64,000 nucleotides of DNA from positions 62,001 through 126,000 of the forward strand of contig NZ_JAJUOS010000011.1 in the NCBI RefSeq assembly GCF_021378075.1. Reading direction: 5' to 3'. Numbering within the stretch: position 1 is the stretch's first letter; each line of letters opens with the position of its first letter. Both the position numbers and the translations under genes were made by a program. Below the pieces are notes generated by a model. That model was not told the origin of the DNA. It was given only the letters and a program-made list of their open reading frames with translations, and did no database searches. The DNA comes from Rhodobacter flavimaris (lineage in GTDB: Bacteria > Pseudomonadota > Alphaproteobacteria > Rhodobacterales > Rhodobacteraceae). Of this stretch, positions 1-10,800 are shown in pieces.

Positions 1-81
1 GCCCCCGGCGCCGCCGACGCCGAAAACGGTGATCCGCGGCTTCAGCTCTTCGTGATCCGCCATCATCAAATTCAAGGTCAT
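1..81 (-). CDS. ftsZ: Cell division protein FtsZ, N-terminal fragment (gene runs off the left edge)
   Basis: The frame reads MTLNLMMADHEELKPRITVF followed by GVGGAGG, which is the start of the tubulin-like GTP-binding fold of FtsZ. Only the first 27 codons are inside the window. FtsZ polymerises at mid-cell and recruits the divisome. It is the last gene of the dcw cluster and is separated from ftsA by 210 bp that carry its own promoter candidate. Translation could also start at one of the internal Met codons (residues 6 and 7). Confidence 0.9.
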   Translation of the reverse strand, partial: MTLNLMMADHEELKPRITVFGVGGAGG

Positions 82-147
82 GGATTTCCGCCTGTTTTTA
101 TGTGATGAGCCGCGCCGCCGCGGCCAATTGCCCCCAAAATTAGACCG

Positions 148-176
148 ATTTTACCTTCGAATCCGGGGAACGTCAC
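148..176 (-). promoter_or_regulatory. Candidate ftsZ promoter with a GANTC site in the spacer
   Basis: On the minus strand a GTGACG (-35, 171-176) is separated by exactly 17 bp from TAAAAT (-10, 148-153), 67 bp upstream of the ftsZ ATG. A GATTC (GANTC, CcrM methylation site) lies between the two boxes at 159-163. A second GANTC is at 265-269. The sigma70-like match is moderate, and methylation control is inferred from Caulobacter-type regulation. Confidence 0.5.
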
Positions 177-191
177 TTAAAAAACACGCTG

Positions 192-210
192 TCTCCACAA
201 AATGTGGAGA
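192..210. promoter_or_regulatory. Perfect 8-bp palindrome upstream of the ftsZ promoter
   Basis: TCTCCACA and TGTGGAGA are exact inverted repeats with a 3-base AAA loop. The element lies just upstream of the ftsZ -35 candidate and downstream of the ftsA stop. There is no T-tract on either side, so an operator or an RNA hairpin is more likely than a terminator. No known regulator is recognised. Confidence 0.4.
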
Positions 211-291
211 GTGCCTTGCCGCTGTCAGCGGTATTTCGCGCATACGTCAGGATCTGGTGGAAGCGAATCGGGCAGGCCCCTGCCCTAGCTT

Positions 292-1626
292 TCACCAGTT
301 CTCGCGGAACCAGCGGAACGCACGGCGCAGCGAACGCGCGCCAAGCCGTTCGGCCGGAGTTTCAAAGTCCCACCACTCGTCCTGCGGATGGGCCGCAAAC
401 AGCGCCAAACCGACCACCGAGGAAAAGCTTGACCCCGTCGCCGCCTGCGGTAGCCCCTGCACGCGCAGCGGCCGCCCGAGGCGCACGTTATGGCCCAGAA
501 TGCGCGCCGCGAGCCCGTCGAGGCCGGGGATCTGGCTGGCGCCGCCCGTCAGCACGATCTGCTGCGAGGGCAGATGATCAAAGCCCGCTGCATCCAGCAG
601 CGCGCGCACGTCCTCAAGGATCTCTTCGACGCGCGGGCGCATGATGCCGATCAGCTCGGCACGGCTGACCTGACGGCGGTCTTTTTCCCAATCACCCGAG
701 CTGCCCGACAGCTCGATCATCTCGCGGTCATCCATCCCGGTCGCAACCACGCCGCCGTGGAAGGTCTTGATACGCTCGGCCACCGCCATGGGCACTTGCA
801 GCCCCGCCGCGATATCGCGCGTCACGTTATCGCCGCCAAGGCGCACCGCATCGGCAAAAATCATGTGCTTTTTCATGTAGATCGACACGCCGGTCGCGCC
901 GCCACCCATGTCGATACAGGCCGAACCCAGTTCCAGCTCATCCTCGACCAGCGATGACAGCCCCGACACATAGGCCGAGCTTGCCACCCCGGCGAGTTCC
1001 AGATCGCAGCGACGGATGCAGTAAATCAGGTTCTGAATGACCGATTCATCGACGGTCAGCAGGTGCATGTCCACCGCCAGGCGCTGACCGACATGGCCGC
1101 GCGGATCGCCCAGACCCGAGCGATGATCCAGCGCGAAGTTTACCGGATGGGCGTGCAGCACCTCGCGCCCCTGCCCGATCGGCGGCAGATCGCACGAGGC
1201 CAGCACCCGCGCCACGTCCTGCTCATCGACCTGACCGCCCAGAACCTCGACATCGCCCGCCAACCCGTAAGAACGCGGCTGCGCCCCGGCAAAGCAGGCA
1301 ATGACGTGATCGACGCGCGTATTGGCCATCTTCTGCGCGGCTTGCACGGCGGTGCGGATCGCGCGCTCGGTCTCGGCCATCGCGTCAATCTCGCCAAAAC
1401 GCACACCGCGCGAGCGGGTCGTGGCGGCACCGATCACCCGGAAGCCCGACTGCCCGGCCAGCGAGCCGATCCCCTCGGCGTCGCGCAGCGTATCCGCCCC
1501 ATCGAAGCGCAACACAAGGCAAGCGATCTTCGACGTCCCGATATCCAGAAGCGCCACAACGCCGCGCTGCATCGCAGCCTTGCGCATGTTCCGCATCGCA
1601 CGTTGGGACTGGTAAAGATCGGTCAT
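292..1626 (-). CDS. ftsA: Cell division protein FtsA
   Basis: FtsA is an actin-like ATPase that tethers FtsZ filaments to the inner membrane and recruits later divisome proteins. The 444-residue product starts its ATPase domain with ALLDIGTSKIACLV and has the phosphate-binding CIDMGGGATGVS and the late VLTGGASQIPGL motifs. The last residues, LRRAFRWFRENW, form a basic, aromatic amphipathic helix typical of the FtsA membrane-targeting sequence. The gene overlaps the ftsQ stop by 4 bp (ATGA), so the two are translationally coupled. A GC hairpin at 270-285 follows the stop but lacks a T-tract. Confidence 0.95.
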   Translation of the reverse strand: MTDLYQSQRAMRNMRKAAMQRGVVALLDIGTSKIACLVLRFDGADTLRDAEGIGSLAGQSGFRVIGAATTRSRGVRFGEIDAMAETERAIRTAVQAAQKMANTRVDHVIACFAGAQPRSYGLAGDVEVLGGQVDEQDVARVLASCDLPPIGQGREVLHAHPVNFALDHRSGLGDPRGHVGQRLAVDMHLLTVDESVIQNLIYCIRRCDLELAGVASSAYVSGLSSLVEDELELGSACIDMGGGATGVSIYMKKHMIFADAVRLGGDNVTRDIAAGLQVPMAVAERIKTFHGGVVATGMDDREMIELSGSSGDWEKDRRQVSRAELIGIMRPRVEEILEDVRALLDAAGFDHLPSQQIVLTGGASQIPGLDGLAARILGHNVRLGRPLRVQGLPQAATGSSFSSVVGLALFAAHPQDEWWDFETPAERLGARSLRRAFRWFRENW

Positions 1627-2555
1627 GGCGTTGCCTTCACTTGGATCGTCTGCCCGGCCAGCGTCTTGAACGTGTCCATCGCGGTTGCGCTAAGGCGCAG
1701 GGTCGGGCGTTCGCGGTTGCGCAGGTCGAGCTGGGTGAAATCGCGGGCCAGTAGATCCTCGGCCGCGTCGAGCGCGAGCAGGCGCTCGACCGCGCGGGCG
1801 GGCTCGGTCTCGGGCAGAAGGATGCGCTGGTCGTGGTCGAGCACCAGATCCCACCGACGCTCGCCCATCCGCACCAGGCCACGGGTGCGCGGCAGGATCG
1901 GCTGCGCGGACTCGAGGATCTCAAGCGCCTCGGGCACGGCGGCATCGGCGCCCTCTCCCGCGATCAGCGGCAGGTCGGAACGCGCCGCGCGGTCAAGCAG
2001 CGTCGCGACGCGGTGGCCGGTCTCGTCCAGCATCTCGATGCCGGTGACGGTGCGCCACAGGATCGCGGGCTCGCGCTCGGTCACGCGCACCTCAAGCAAC
2101 CCGCCCGAGCGCACCACGATCGACACATCGCGCACCGCGTCGAGCTTGGCGATGGTGTCGCGGTAATTGTCCAGATCGATGGCGAAGGACGAGGCGGGCA
2201 GTTGCACGGGCAGCATCGCGCGGATCGCGGTATCGACCTCGGGCGAGGCGCCCTCGATCTTCATCAGCGAGACCATGAATTCCGGGCGGTTCTGCACCGC
2301 CGTCTTGATGTCCTGATAATCCTGCATCAACTCGGCGCGGCGGCCTTCATCACCAAGCCAGATGCCAAGCCCGAGCGTCACCGCGAAGACCGGAACGCCG
2401 ATCCGGGTGAAGGCGCGCACGAAGGGGGTCAGCCACAGACGCTCGAGCCGGTAGGCCAGACGCGACGGCGCGGGATCGCGGCGCATGGCGCGGGGGGCGG
2501 CGGCGCGCGACTGATCGCGGTGCAGATAGCGGGGTTCGGCGCTCAGCGGTCGCAT
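1623..2555 (-). CDS. ftsQ: Cell division protein FtsQ
   Basis: FtsQ is a bitopic divisome protein that links cytoplasmic and periplasmic division factors. The 310-residue product has a basic cytoplasmic tail, one membrane segment at about residues 45-68 ([15 protein letters not shown]), then a POTRA-like and an FtsQ domain in the periplasm. I chose the ATG at 2555; the frame is open about 50 codons further upstream, but that part lies inside ddl and looks non-coding. The start overlaps the ddl 3' end by 13 bp and the gene end overlaps ftsA by 4 bp. Confidence 0.9.
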   Translation of the reverse strand: MRPLSAEPRYLHRDQSRAAAPRAMRRDPAPSRLAYRLERLWLTPFVRAFTRIGVPVFAVTLGLGIWLGDEGRRAELMQDYQDIKTAVQNRPEFMVSLMKIEGASPEVDTAIRAMLPVQLPASSFAIDLDNYRDTIAKLDAVRDVSIVVRSGGLLEVRVTEREPAILWRTVTGIEMLDETGHRVATLLDRAARSDLPLIAGEGADAAVPEALEILESAQPILPRTRGLVRMGERRWDLVLDHDQRILLPETEPARAVERLLALDAAEDLLARDFTQLDLRNRERPTLRLSATAMDTFKTLAGQTIQVKATP

Positions 2556-3466
2556 GAGGCATCCTCCACCAGCCAGGCGCAGAGATCGGCGAAAGACAGC
2601 CCTTCGGCGGCCGCCTGCTCGGGCGAGAGCGAGGTCGGCGTCATGCCCGGCTGGGTGTTGGTTTCCAGCAGCACCAGCCCCGCAAGGCCGCGCGTGTCGT
2701 CCCAACGGAAATCGGTGCGGCTGAGGCCCCGGCAGCCAAGCGCCTTGTGCGCGCGCAGCGCATAGTCGCGGCAGGCCTCGGTGATTTCGGCAGGGATATC
2801 GGCCGGGCAGACGTGACGCGAGCCGCCGACATTGTATTTGGCGGCGTAGTCATACCAGCCGGTGGTGACGATCTCTGTCACGCAAAGCGCGCGGTCGCCC
2901 ATCACTGAGCAGGTCATCTCGCGCCCCGGCGCATAGGTTTCGACCATCACAACATCTGGCATGGTGTCAGCCAGTTGCGGCGGGCTGTTCGCGCCATCGG
3001 TGACCAGATAGACGCCGACCGACGATCCTTCATTGTTCGGCTTGACCACATAGGGAACCGGCAGAACGTGGCGCGCCATCACCTCGGATTTCGCGGCCAG
3101 AACGCTTTCGACGACAGGCAGGCCTGCCGCGCGATAGACATCCTTCGAGCGGCTCTTGTCCATCGCGATGGCCGAGGCCATCACGCCCGAATGCGTGTAG
3201 GGAATGCGCAGCCACTCAAGCAGGCCCTGAACGCAGCCATCCTCGCCCCAGCGACCATGCAAGGCATTGAAAACACAGTCCGGTTTCACATCGGCCAGGC
3301 GCGCGGGCAGATCCGCCCCCGCGTCGATCTCGATCACATCGAAACCCGCCACCCGCAGCGCCTCGGCACATTCACGCCCCGAGGAGAGCGACACTTCCCG
3401 CTCTGCGGAAAGACCACCCTTCAAAACCGCCACACGGTGGGTTGCCCTGCTCGACACACCCGCCAA
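2543..3466 (-). CDS. ddl: D-alanine--D-alanine ligase
   Basis: This ATP-grasp enzyme makes the D-Ala-D-Ala dipeptide that MurF adds to the peptidoglycan precursor. The 307-residue product opens with [19 protein letters not shown], contains the [18 protein letters not shown]-grasp segment and ends with the Mg-binding [20 protein letters not shown] motif. The best start is a TTG at 3466, preceded by a strong GGGAGAGG ribosome site about 5 bases away; the product then begins MAGVSSR, as I recall for related proteins. It lies between murB and ftsQ and overlaps ftsQ by 13 bp. Confidence 0.93.
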   Translation of the reverse strand: MAGVSSRATHRVAVLKGGLSAEREVSLSSGRECAEALRVAGFDVIEIDAGADLPARLADVKPDCVFNALHGRWGEDGCVQGLLEWLRIPYTHSGVMASAIAMDKSRSKDVYRAAGLPVVESVLAAKSEVMARHVLPVPYVVKPNNEGSSVGVYLVTDGANSPPQLADTMPDVVMVETYAPGREMTCSVMGDRALCVTEIVTTGWYDYAAKYNVGGSRHVCPADIPAEITEACRDYALRAHKALGCRGLSRTDFRWDDTRGLAGLVLLETNTQPGMTPTSLSPEQAAAEGLSFADLCAWLVEDASCDR

Positions 3467-3529
3467 TTTCGCCTCTCCCGGGGTTGTCCCCGTGGAATGT
3501 TGTTCGTTGTCAGTCGCGCGCCGGGCCGA

Positions 3530-4450
3530 TCAATATTCGCCCACGCGCATGATTTCCCACTCTAGCGAAATTCCCTGGGTCTGCAAAACCTTTTTGCGGA
3601 CCTCTTCGCCAAGGGACTCAAGATCTTGTGCCGTGGCGCCGCCCGCATTGATCATGAAATTCGAGTGCATCTCGCTCATCTGCGCACCGCCGATCCGGGC
3701 GCCGCGCATGCCGGCATTGTCGATCACTTTCCAGGCCTTGAGATCGTGCACATCGTCGGCCCGCCCGGTCGAGGACGCGCCCGAGGGGTTGCGGAAGGTC
3801 GAACCGGCCGAGCGTTCCTTGGTCGGCTGGCTGGCATCGCGCTTGGCAAGCTGATCCTCCATCCGCGCGGCAAGCGCATCGGGAGCGCCTTGCGCGGCAC
3901 GGAAGGTCGCCGAGACCAGAACCGCGCCCTCGGGCAAGACGCTTGAGCGATAGGCAAAGCGCAGATCCTTGGCCGTCAGCGTGAGGCGCTGGCCGGTGCG
4001 CAGAATAACGTCTGCGCTGACCAGACAATCGGCGACATAGGACCCGTAGCAGCCCGCATTCATCCGCACCGCACCGCCGATCGAGCCGGGAATGGTGCGC
4101 AGGAAGGTCAGATCAAGCCCCGCCTCGGCGGCCTTGCGCGCGACATGGGCATCCAGCGCGGCGGCCCCGGCGGTGACGGTATCGCCCGACACCTCAATCG
4201 CGTTGAAGCCTCGCCCCAGCCGGATGACAACCGCCCGGATACCGCCATCGCGCACGATCAGGTTGGACCCGACGCCCATCGGGAACACCGGAACCTCTGC
4301 CGGAAGGGCTGCCAGGAAGGCCGCCAGATCCTCGGCATCCGCAGGCTGGAAAAACCAGTCCGCCGGGCCACCGACCCGAAGCCATGTCAGATCGGCAAGC
4401 GAACGGTTCGGCGTCAGGGTGCCGCGCGGGGTATAGGCCATGTTTTCCAT
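3530..4450 (-). CDS. murB: UDP-N-acetylenolpyruvoylglucosamine reductase
   Basis: MurB is the FAD enzyme that reduces enolpyruvyl-UDP-GlcNAc to UDP-MurNAc with NADPH. The product has the FAD-binding [14 protein letters not shown] and [18 protein letters not shown] motifs, and the AGSTFRNP segment that carries the catalytic Ser. Length is 306 residues from the ATG at 4450; an in-frame ATG at 4441 (MAYTPRG) has a slightly better-placed GGA and may be the true start. It follows the DUF2484 gene and precedes ddl in the dcw cluster. Confidence 0.94.
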   Translation of the reverse strand: MENMAYTPRGTLTPNRSLADLTWLRVGGPADWFFQPADAEDLAAFLAALPAEVPVFPMGVGSNLIVRDGGIRAVVIRLGRGFNAIEVSGDTVTAGAAALDAHVARKAAEAGLDLTFLRTIPGSIGGAVRMNAGCYGSYVADCLVSADVILRTGQRLTLTAKDLRFAYRSSVLPEGAVLVSATFRAAQGAPDALAARMEDQLAKRDASQPTKERSAGSTFRNPSGASSTGRADDVHDLKAWKVIDNAGMRGARIGGAQMSEMHSNFMINAGGATAQDLESLGEEVRKKVLQTQGISLEWEIMRVGEY

Positions 4451-4497
4451 GGCCCCGCTCTACCCCGCCACGGGGCTGCTCGACAAGGGGCGTGGCG

Positions 4498-4752
4498 CTA
4501 TTCCGAATGCGCCCCGCGCTCGGATCGCAGCGAACGCAACAGGTATTTCACCGGCCAGCGCAGGACAGACAAGCCGCCCGCCAGCACAAGGATGCCCCAG
4601 ACCGGCCCGTTCTCATAGGTGACCCAACCCAACACCGGCACGCCCGTGGCGATCAGCACCCAGGCAGCCGGCCAGTGCCAGCGGTTCGGACCAACCGCGA
4701 TCAGGGTGGCGATCAGCGCCCAGACACAGGCGGCGGTCAGCGAATGGGTCAT
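4498..4752 (-). CDS. DUF2484 small membrane protein
   Basis: The 84-residue product (MTHSLTAACVWALIATLIAV...) has about three short hydrophobic segments and a basic C-terminus. It matches DUF2484, a Rhodobacterales family that I recall beside murB in this cluster; its role is unknown. The ATG at 4752 overlaps the stop of the upstream permease by 4 bp (ATGA), which indicates coupled translation. The position suggests a link to envelope growth, but nothing in the sequence shows it. Confidence 0.75.
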   Translation of the reverse strand: MTHSLTAACVWALIATLIAVGPNRWHWPAAWVLIATGVPVLGWVTYENGPVWGILVLAGGLSVLRWPVKYLLRSLRSERGAHSE

Positions 4753-5936
4753 GCGACACCCCCAAGTGCGGCGAACAATGCGGCCGCTGAGGCCGCCGCG
4801 CCGAACAGCGGCACGATCATCGGAACGCGGAACGACGCCTCGGCGCTGCGGCGCTTGAGGAAGACAAGCGACAGGTTCACAAGGATGAAGACGCCAAGCA
4901 GCACCATCGAGGTCGCCTGCGCCAGCGCCGACACCGGCAGCATCAGCGCCGAGGCCAGCATCAGCGCGCCCGCCAGCACCGTCGCCAGAACCGGCGTGCC
5001 AAAACGCGGATGCGCCTTGTTGAAGATCGCAAGCCCCGGTGCGCGCCGACCAAGCCCGAACAGAACCCGCGCCGCCATGACGATCTGCGCCAGAACCCCG
5101 TTTAGCGCCGCCGCCACCGCGATCGCCGCGAGCAGCTGCGCCGAGTTGCCCGCGCTCTCCCAAACCAGCGCCAGCGGACGCTCGGACCCCGCAAGGGTCT
5201 CGACCGGCACTGCACGCACAGCGGCGAAACTGACCAGCAGATACAGCGCCGTGGTAATCGCCAGCGCGGCGAGGATTGAGCGCGGCAGGGTGCGGTTCGG
5301 GTCGCGCACCTCCTCGGCCATGTTGACCATGTCCTCAAAGCCGATGAAGGCGAAAAAGGCCAGCGCGGCGGCCCCCGCCACGCCCGACCAGTTCACCGGC
5401 GGCAGCGCGGCCATCTCTGGGACGGCGGGCGCCGAAAACCCGGCCCAGATCACCAGCGCAAGGCCCACAACCTCGATCAGCGTCAGGATGGCGGCAAAGG
5501 CGAGGGTCTCGAGCACCCCGACAACCGCCAGGGCGCTCAGTGCCGCGCCAAGGCCGAGGATGATCAGTGCTGGCTCCAGCGGCACAAGCAGCGCCAGGTA
5601 ACCCGCCCCGCCCCGCAGGACGGCGGCGGCGGAAATGACGCCTGCGAGCACGATGGCCAGCCCCACCAGAACGGCCAGTGCATGGCTGCTCAGGCCTTCC
5701 TCGACATAGGCGACCTCGCCAGCCGCTTCGGGCAGACGCACCGAGAGTTCGGCGTAAGACAGCGCCGAGGGCGCGGCCACGATCCCCGCGATCAGGAAGG
5801 CCAGCGGCGCCCAAATCCCGGCCTGCGCCGCGACGGCGCCGACCAGAACATAGATCCCTGCGCCGACCATGACGCCCACCCCATAGGCGGTCATCAGGCC
5901 GGGGCCGAGACGCCGCTTGAGGGCAGGCGCGGCCAT
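4749..5936 (-). CDS. APC-family amino-acid permease inside the dcw cluster
   Basis: The 395-residue product is almost entirely hydrophobic and begins GPGLMTAYGVGVMVGAGIYV, the Gly-rich first helix of APC-superfamily amino-acid/polyamine transporters. FIGFEDMVNMAEEVRDPNRT in the middle is the typical family signature. About 10-12 membrane helices are likely; the substrate cannot be read from the sequence. The ATG is one base after the murC stop and the end overlaps DUF2484 by 4 bp, so the gene is embedded in the murC-murB operon. As far as I recall it is not a usual dcw member. Confidence 0.85.
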   Translation of the reverse strand: MAAPALKRRLGPGLMTAYGVGVMVGAGIYVLVGAVAAQAGIWAPLAFLIAGIVAAPSALSYAELSVRLPEAAGEVAYVEEGLSSHALAVLVGLAIVLAGVISAAAVLRGGAGYLALLVPLEPALIILGLGAALSALAVVGVLETLAFAAILTLIEVVGLALVIWAGFSAPAVPEMAALPPVNWSGVAGAAALAFFAFIGFEDMVNMAEEVRDPNRTLPRSILAALAITTALYLLVSFAAVRAVPVETLAGSERPLALVWESAGNSAQLLAAIAVAAALNGVLAQIVMAARVLFGLGRRAPGLAIFNKAHPRFGTPVLATVLAGALMLASALMLPVSALAQATSMVLLGVFILVNLSLVFLKRRSAEASFRVPMIVPLFGAAASAAALFAALGGVA

Positions 5937-5937
5937 G

Positions 5938-7362
5938 TCAACTCGTCCCTAACCGGGCGGGCAGGCCATTCGCCCAGGTGGAGATCGTCCCTGCCCCGAG
6001 ACAGACGACGATGTCGCCCGGGCGGGTCTGTTCTTTCACCAGCCGCGACAGGTCTTCCTCGGACAGGATCGCGCGGGCGTGGCGGTGACCGTGGCGGATC
6101 AGGCCCGCCACCAGATCGTCGCGCGAGGCGCCGGGGATGGGTTCTTCGCCCGCGGCATAGACCTCGGCAATGGCGACAACGTCGGCCTCGTTGAAACAGG
6201 CGCAGAAATCGTCAAACAGGTTGTGCAGACGCGAATAGCGGTGCGGCTGGTGCACCGCGATCACGCGCGCATCGGGCGTGCCCGAAACGGCCTGACGCGC
6301 GGCGCGCAAAACGGCGGCGATCTCGACCGGGTGGTGGCCGTAATCGTCGATGATGGTGACGCCGCCCAGAACCTCGCCCACCTTGGTAAAGCGCCGGTTC
6401 ACGCCGCCGAAATTGGCCAGCGCCTCGCGGATCTCTTCCTTTTTCATGCCCAGATGGCGCGCGACAGCCACCGCCGCCAGCGCGTTCGAGACGTTGTGGT
6501 CCCCCGGCATAGGCAGGGTGCAGCCTTCGATTTTCGAACCTTCGCCCTCACCCTGAAGCAGGATGTCGAAATGCGCTATGCCCTTCTGGAAGGTCAGGTT
6601 GACCGCGCGGACATCGGCCTGCGCGTTGAAGCCGAAGGTCACCACGCGGCGGTCATTGACCTTGCCGACCAGCGCCTGCACCTCGGGGTGGTCGGTGCAG
6701 CACACAGCCAGACCGTAGAACGGGATGTTCGATACGAAATCGTAAAAGCCCTTGCGCAGGTTCTCGATGGTGCCCCAGTGCTCCATATGCTCGGGGTCGA
6801 TATTGGTCACGATGGCGATGGTCGCGGGCAGGCGGTTGAACGAGCCGTCGCTTTCATCCGCCTCAACCACCATCCACTCACCCGCACCGGCACGTGCGTT
6901 CGAGCCATAGGCATGGATGATCCCCCCGTTGATCACGGTCGGATCGAAGCCGCCCTTGTCGAGCAGCGTCGCCACCATCGTCGTGGTGGTCGTCTTGCCA
7001 TGCGTGCCGGCCACAGCGATGTTCGAGCGCAGGCGCATCAGCTCGGCCAGCATCTCGGCGCGGCGCACCACGGGCAGACCGCGTCGGCGGGCCTCTTCCA
7101 GTTCGGGGTTACCCGGCTTGATCGCCGAGGAGATCACGACGACGGCTGCCTCACCGATATTCTCGGCGCGCTGGCCTTCGAAAAAGGTCGCGCCAAGCTC
7201 GACCAGGCGATCGGTGATCTTCGAGGCCTTGGCGTCCGAGCCCTGAACGCGGAAGCCCTGCGTCATCAGCACTTCGGCGATGCCAGACATGCCGATGCCG
7301 CCGATGCCCACGAAATGGATCGGCCCGAGTTCCCCGGGAAGCTTGGTGGCGGCAGCACTCAT
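5938..7362 (-). CDS. murC: UDP-N-acetylmuramate--L-alanine ligase
   Basis: MurC adds the first amino acid, L-Ala, to UDP-MurNAc in the cytoplasm. The 474-residue product has the N-terminal [18 protein letters not shown] nucleotide-binding motif, the P-loop [15 protein letters not shown], and [10 protein letters not shown], all classical for MurC. The gene overlaps murG by 4 bp and is followed one base after its stop by the permease gene. Confidence 0.96.
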   Translation of the reverse strand: MSAAATKLPGELGPIHFVGIGGIGMSGIAEVLMTQGFRVQGSDAKASKITDRLVELGATFFEGQRAENIGEAAVVVISSAIKPGNPELEEARRRGLPVVRRAEMLAELMRLRSNIAVAGTHGKTTTTTMVATLLDKGGFDPTVINGGIIHAYGSNARAGAGEWMVVEADESDGSFNRLPATIAIVTNIDPEHMEHWGTIENLRKGFYDFVSNIPFYGLAVCCTDHPEVQALVGKVNDRRVVTFGFNAQADVRAVNLTFQKGIAHFDILLQGEGEGSKIEGCTLPMPGDHNVSNALAAVAVARHLGMKKEEIREALANFGGVNRRFTKVGEVLGGVTIIDDYGHHPVEIAAVLRAARQAVSGTPDARVIAVHQPHRYSRLHNLFDDFCACFNEADVVAIAEVYAAGEEPIPGASRDDLVAGLIRHGHRHARAILSEEDLSRLVKEQTRPGDIVVCLGAGTISTWANGLPARLGTS

Positions 7363-8462
7363 GACGGATTTCCTGCAAGATGTTCGACAATTTCAACCAG
7401 CCGCCCGGTGGCATCGGGAATACCGTAGCGCAAGGCGGCGTGGGCCATTTGCACCGCCCCCTTGGGATTGTCCAGAACAAGGGTGATCTGTTCGGCCAGC
7501 GCGGCGGCCTCCAGCTTGCTTTCCGGGATCATGATCGCGGCGCCTGCCTCGACCAGCCCGCGGGCATTGGCGGTCTGATGGTCGCCGGTTGCGGCGGCGA
7601 AGGGGATCAGGATCGAGGGGCGCCCGATGACCGAGATATCGGCGACCGACGAGGCCCCTGAGCGCGAGATCACCAGCTGGCATTCCGACAGGCGGCGCGG
7701 CACATCGTTGAAGAAGGGCTGCACCTCGGCGTCGATACCGGCCTCGGCATAGGCGGCCACTACGCGCTCCATATCCTCATCGCGGGCCTGATGGGCGACG
7801 CGCAGACGGGCCCGCAGGGCCTCGGGCATGCTGGCCAGCGCGGCGGGCACTACATCCGACAGGATGCGCGCGCCCTGCGAGCCGCCGATCACCAGCACCG
7901 ACATCGGGTAATCGCCCGGCGGGATGTAGGGGGCACCCGCGCGCTCCAGCACCGAGGCGCGCACCGGGTTGCCGGTGTGAAGGCCCTCGACCCCGGCGGG
8001 CAGATCGGTCGGCCAGGTGCCGCAAGCGAAGGCGCGCACCTTCTTGGCGAAGACCTTGTTCACGCGCCCCATGACGCCGTTTTGTTCATGAATGGCCGAT
8101 GGGATGCGCAGCAGTTGCGCCGCCGACAGAGCCGGGATCGTCGGGTATCCGCCAAAGCCCACAACGACGCTCGGCCGGTCGCGCAGCCCCGCCTTGACGG
8201 CGGCGGCAACCCCGCCCGCGATGCGGAACGGCACGCCCAGCTTGGCCAACGCCCCGCCTCGCGCGAAGGTCGCCGAGGCGACCTGCTCGATCTGCACTAC
8301 ATGCGGGAAGCCCCCCGCATAGCGCGCGCCCCGTGCATCGGTGGACAGCTTGACCCGCCAGCCCTTACGCACCATCGCCTCGGCCAGTGCCTGCGCGGGG
8401 AACATATGCCCGCCCGTGCCGCCGGCGGCGATCAGGAGAAGCTTGGAGTTGCGGCTGGTCAT
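7359..8462 (-). CDS. murG: Undecaprenyldiphospho-muramoylpentapeptide beta-N-acetylglucosaminyltransferase
   Basis: MurG is the peripheral inner-membrane glycosyltransferase that converts lipid I to lipid II. The 367-residue product has the N-terminal [19 protein letters not shown] loop, a [12 protein letters not shown] segment and the C-domain [10 protein letters not shown] and [11 protein letters not shown] motifs that bind UDP-GlcNAc. It sits between ftsW and murC, overlapping murC by 4 bp. Confidence 0.96.
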   Translation of the reverse strand: MTSRNSKLLLIAAGGTGGHMFPAQALAEAMVRKGWRVKLSTDARGARYAGGFPHVVQIEQVASATFARGGALAKLGVPFRIAGGVAAAVKAGLRDRPSVVVGFGGYPTIPALSAAQLLRIPSAIHEQNGVMGRVNKVFAKKVRAFACGTWPTDLPAGVEGLHTGNPVRASVLERAGAPYIPPGDYPMSVLVIGGSQGARILSDVVPAALASMPEALRARLRVAHQARDEDMERVVAAYAEAGIDAEVQPFFNDVPRRLSECQLVISRSGASSVADISVIGRPSILIPFAAATGDHQTANARGLVEAGAAIMIPESKLEAAALAEQITLVLDNPKGAVQMAHAALRYGIPDATGRLVEIVEHLAGNPS

Positions 8463-8471
8463 GACGACCTC

Positions 8472-9638
8472 TCAGTGTTTGCGGCGGGCCAGAATGTCGG
8501 AGATCTCGCCCTGCGGGCGGCTCCGCGTCAGCGCAAGCAGCATCCCCACCGCGATCCCCGAGGCAATCACCGACGAGCCGCCGTAGCTGACGAAGGGCAG
8601 CGTCATCCCCTTGGCGGGCAGCAGACGCACGGCAACGCCCATGTTGATCAGCGCCTGCACACCGAAGGCACACGCCAGCCCTGCCCCGGCAAGGCGGGTG
8701 AAGGGGTCGCGTTCTTTCATTAAGCGCAGGAGCGAGCGCACCACCACCGTCGCGTAAAGCGCGATGATGCAGAGTACCAGAACCAGGCCGTATTCCTCGG
8801 CGGCAACCGCGATGATGAAGTCGGTATGCGCATCGGGCAGCGACCATTTCACCGTGCCCTCGCCCACGCCCACGCCGAAGAAGCCACCTTCTTGAATTGC
8901 GTTGGTCGCATAGCCGATCTGGGTGCGCGGGTCGATCTCGGTTGAGAGAAAGCCGTTGATCCGGCGCGCGAAATGCTCGGAGGTGTTATAGGCCAGCACG
9001 CCACCCGCAGCGGTCAGCCCACCGATGGCGGTCAGAAGCACGATGGGCGCGCCGCCCACGAAATACATCACCATCCAGGAAAACAGGATCAGCGAGGCCT
9101 GTCCGAAGTCGGGTTGCAGCGCGAGCGCGATCACGATGATCGCGGTAAGGATGAACGAGTAGAACCGCCCCGGAGGTCCGCCCACCTCATGCGCTGCCGC
9201 CATGAACCATGCGGCGATCACAACGAAAGCGGGCTTGAGAAACTCGGACGGCTGCACCGAGGCGAACCCGAACGAGAACCAGCGCACCGCGCCTTTTCCG
9301 AAATCCGTCCCGAAGACCGGCAGCAGCAGGATCGCCATGAAGGCCCCAGCAAAGCCGATCACGCCTAGGCGGCGCACTTGCGTCGGGCTCATCATCGAGA
9401 CCAGCCCCGCAACGCCAAGCGCCACGATACCGAAGAAGGCTTGGCGCTTGACGTAGTAGAAGGGCTCAAGCCCGTTCTTGTCCGCCAGCGGCACCGAGGC
9501 CGCCAGCCCCAGAAGCATCCCGATGCCGAAAAGCACCAGAATGGCCGAGAGCGACCACTTGTCGATCGTCCGCCACCACCGGGGAAGAACAGGCTCACCG
9601 GCCCGAACGGGCACGGTGCCAAACACCATCTCTGTCAT
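8472..9638 (-). CDS. ftsW: Peptidoglycan glycosyltransferase FtsW (SEDS family)
   Basis: FtsW polymerises lipid II at the septum together with FtsI. The 388-residue polytopic product contains AVRWFSFGFASVQPSEFLKP, the conserved SEDS signature, and a late PFVSYGGSSVIASG motif. I chose the ATG at 9638 (MTEMVFGTV); the frame is open about 40 codons further upstream, but that extension has no membrane or family features. Upstream lies a 225-bp divergent intergenic region shared with the lactate dehydrogenase gene, so ftsW-murG-murC may have its own promoter there. Confidence 0.93.
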   Translation of the reverse strand: MTEMVFGTVPVRAGEPVLPRWWRTIDKWSLSAILVLFGIGMLLGLAASVPLADKNGLEPFYYVKRQAFFGIVALGVAGLVSMMSPTQVRRLGVIGFAGAFMAILLLPVFGTDFGKGAVRWFSFGFASVQPSEFLKPAFVVIAAWFMAAAHEVGGPPGRFYSFILTAIIVIALALQPDFGQASLILFSWMVMYFVGGAPIVLLTAIGGLTAAGGVLAYNTSEHFARRINGFLSTEIDPRTQIGYATNAIQEGGFFGVGVGEGTVKWSLPDAHTDFIIAVAAEEYGLVLVLCIIALYATVVVRSLLRLMKERDPFTRLAGAGLACAFGVQALINMGVAVRLLPAKGMTLPFVSYGGSSVIASGIAVGMLLALTRSRPQGEISDILARRKH

Positions 9639-9698
9639 GGCTTTACCGCCGTCGCTGCCTCTGAACTGCCCGTTTTCCGGGTCTGCGTGGAAGCTTAG

Positions 9699-10793
<1,095 letters not shown>

Positions 10794-10800
10794 AGCTGCC

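Noticed and set aside
270-285. GGGCAGG-CC-CCTGCCC hairpin after ftsA as a terminator.
   Set aside because: There is no T-tract after it on the minus strand, so termination between ftsA and ftsZ is not supported.
2556-2705. A longer FtsQ reading frame with about 50 extra N-terminal residues.
   Set aside because: The extension lies wholly inside ddl, is Arg/Gly-rich like other shadow frames, and the ATG at 2555 gives the usual tail-plus-membrane-anchor topology.
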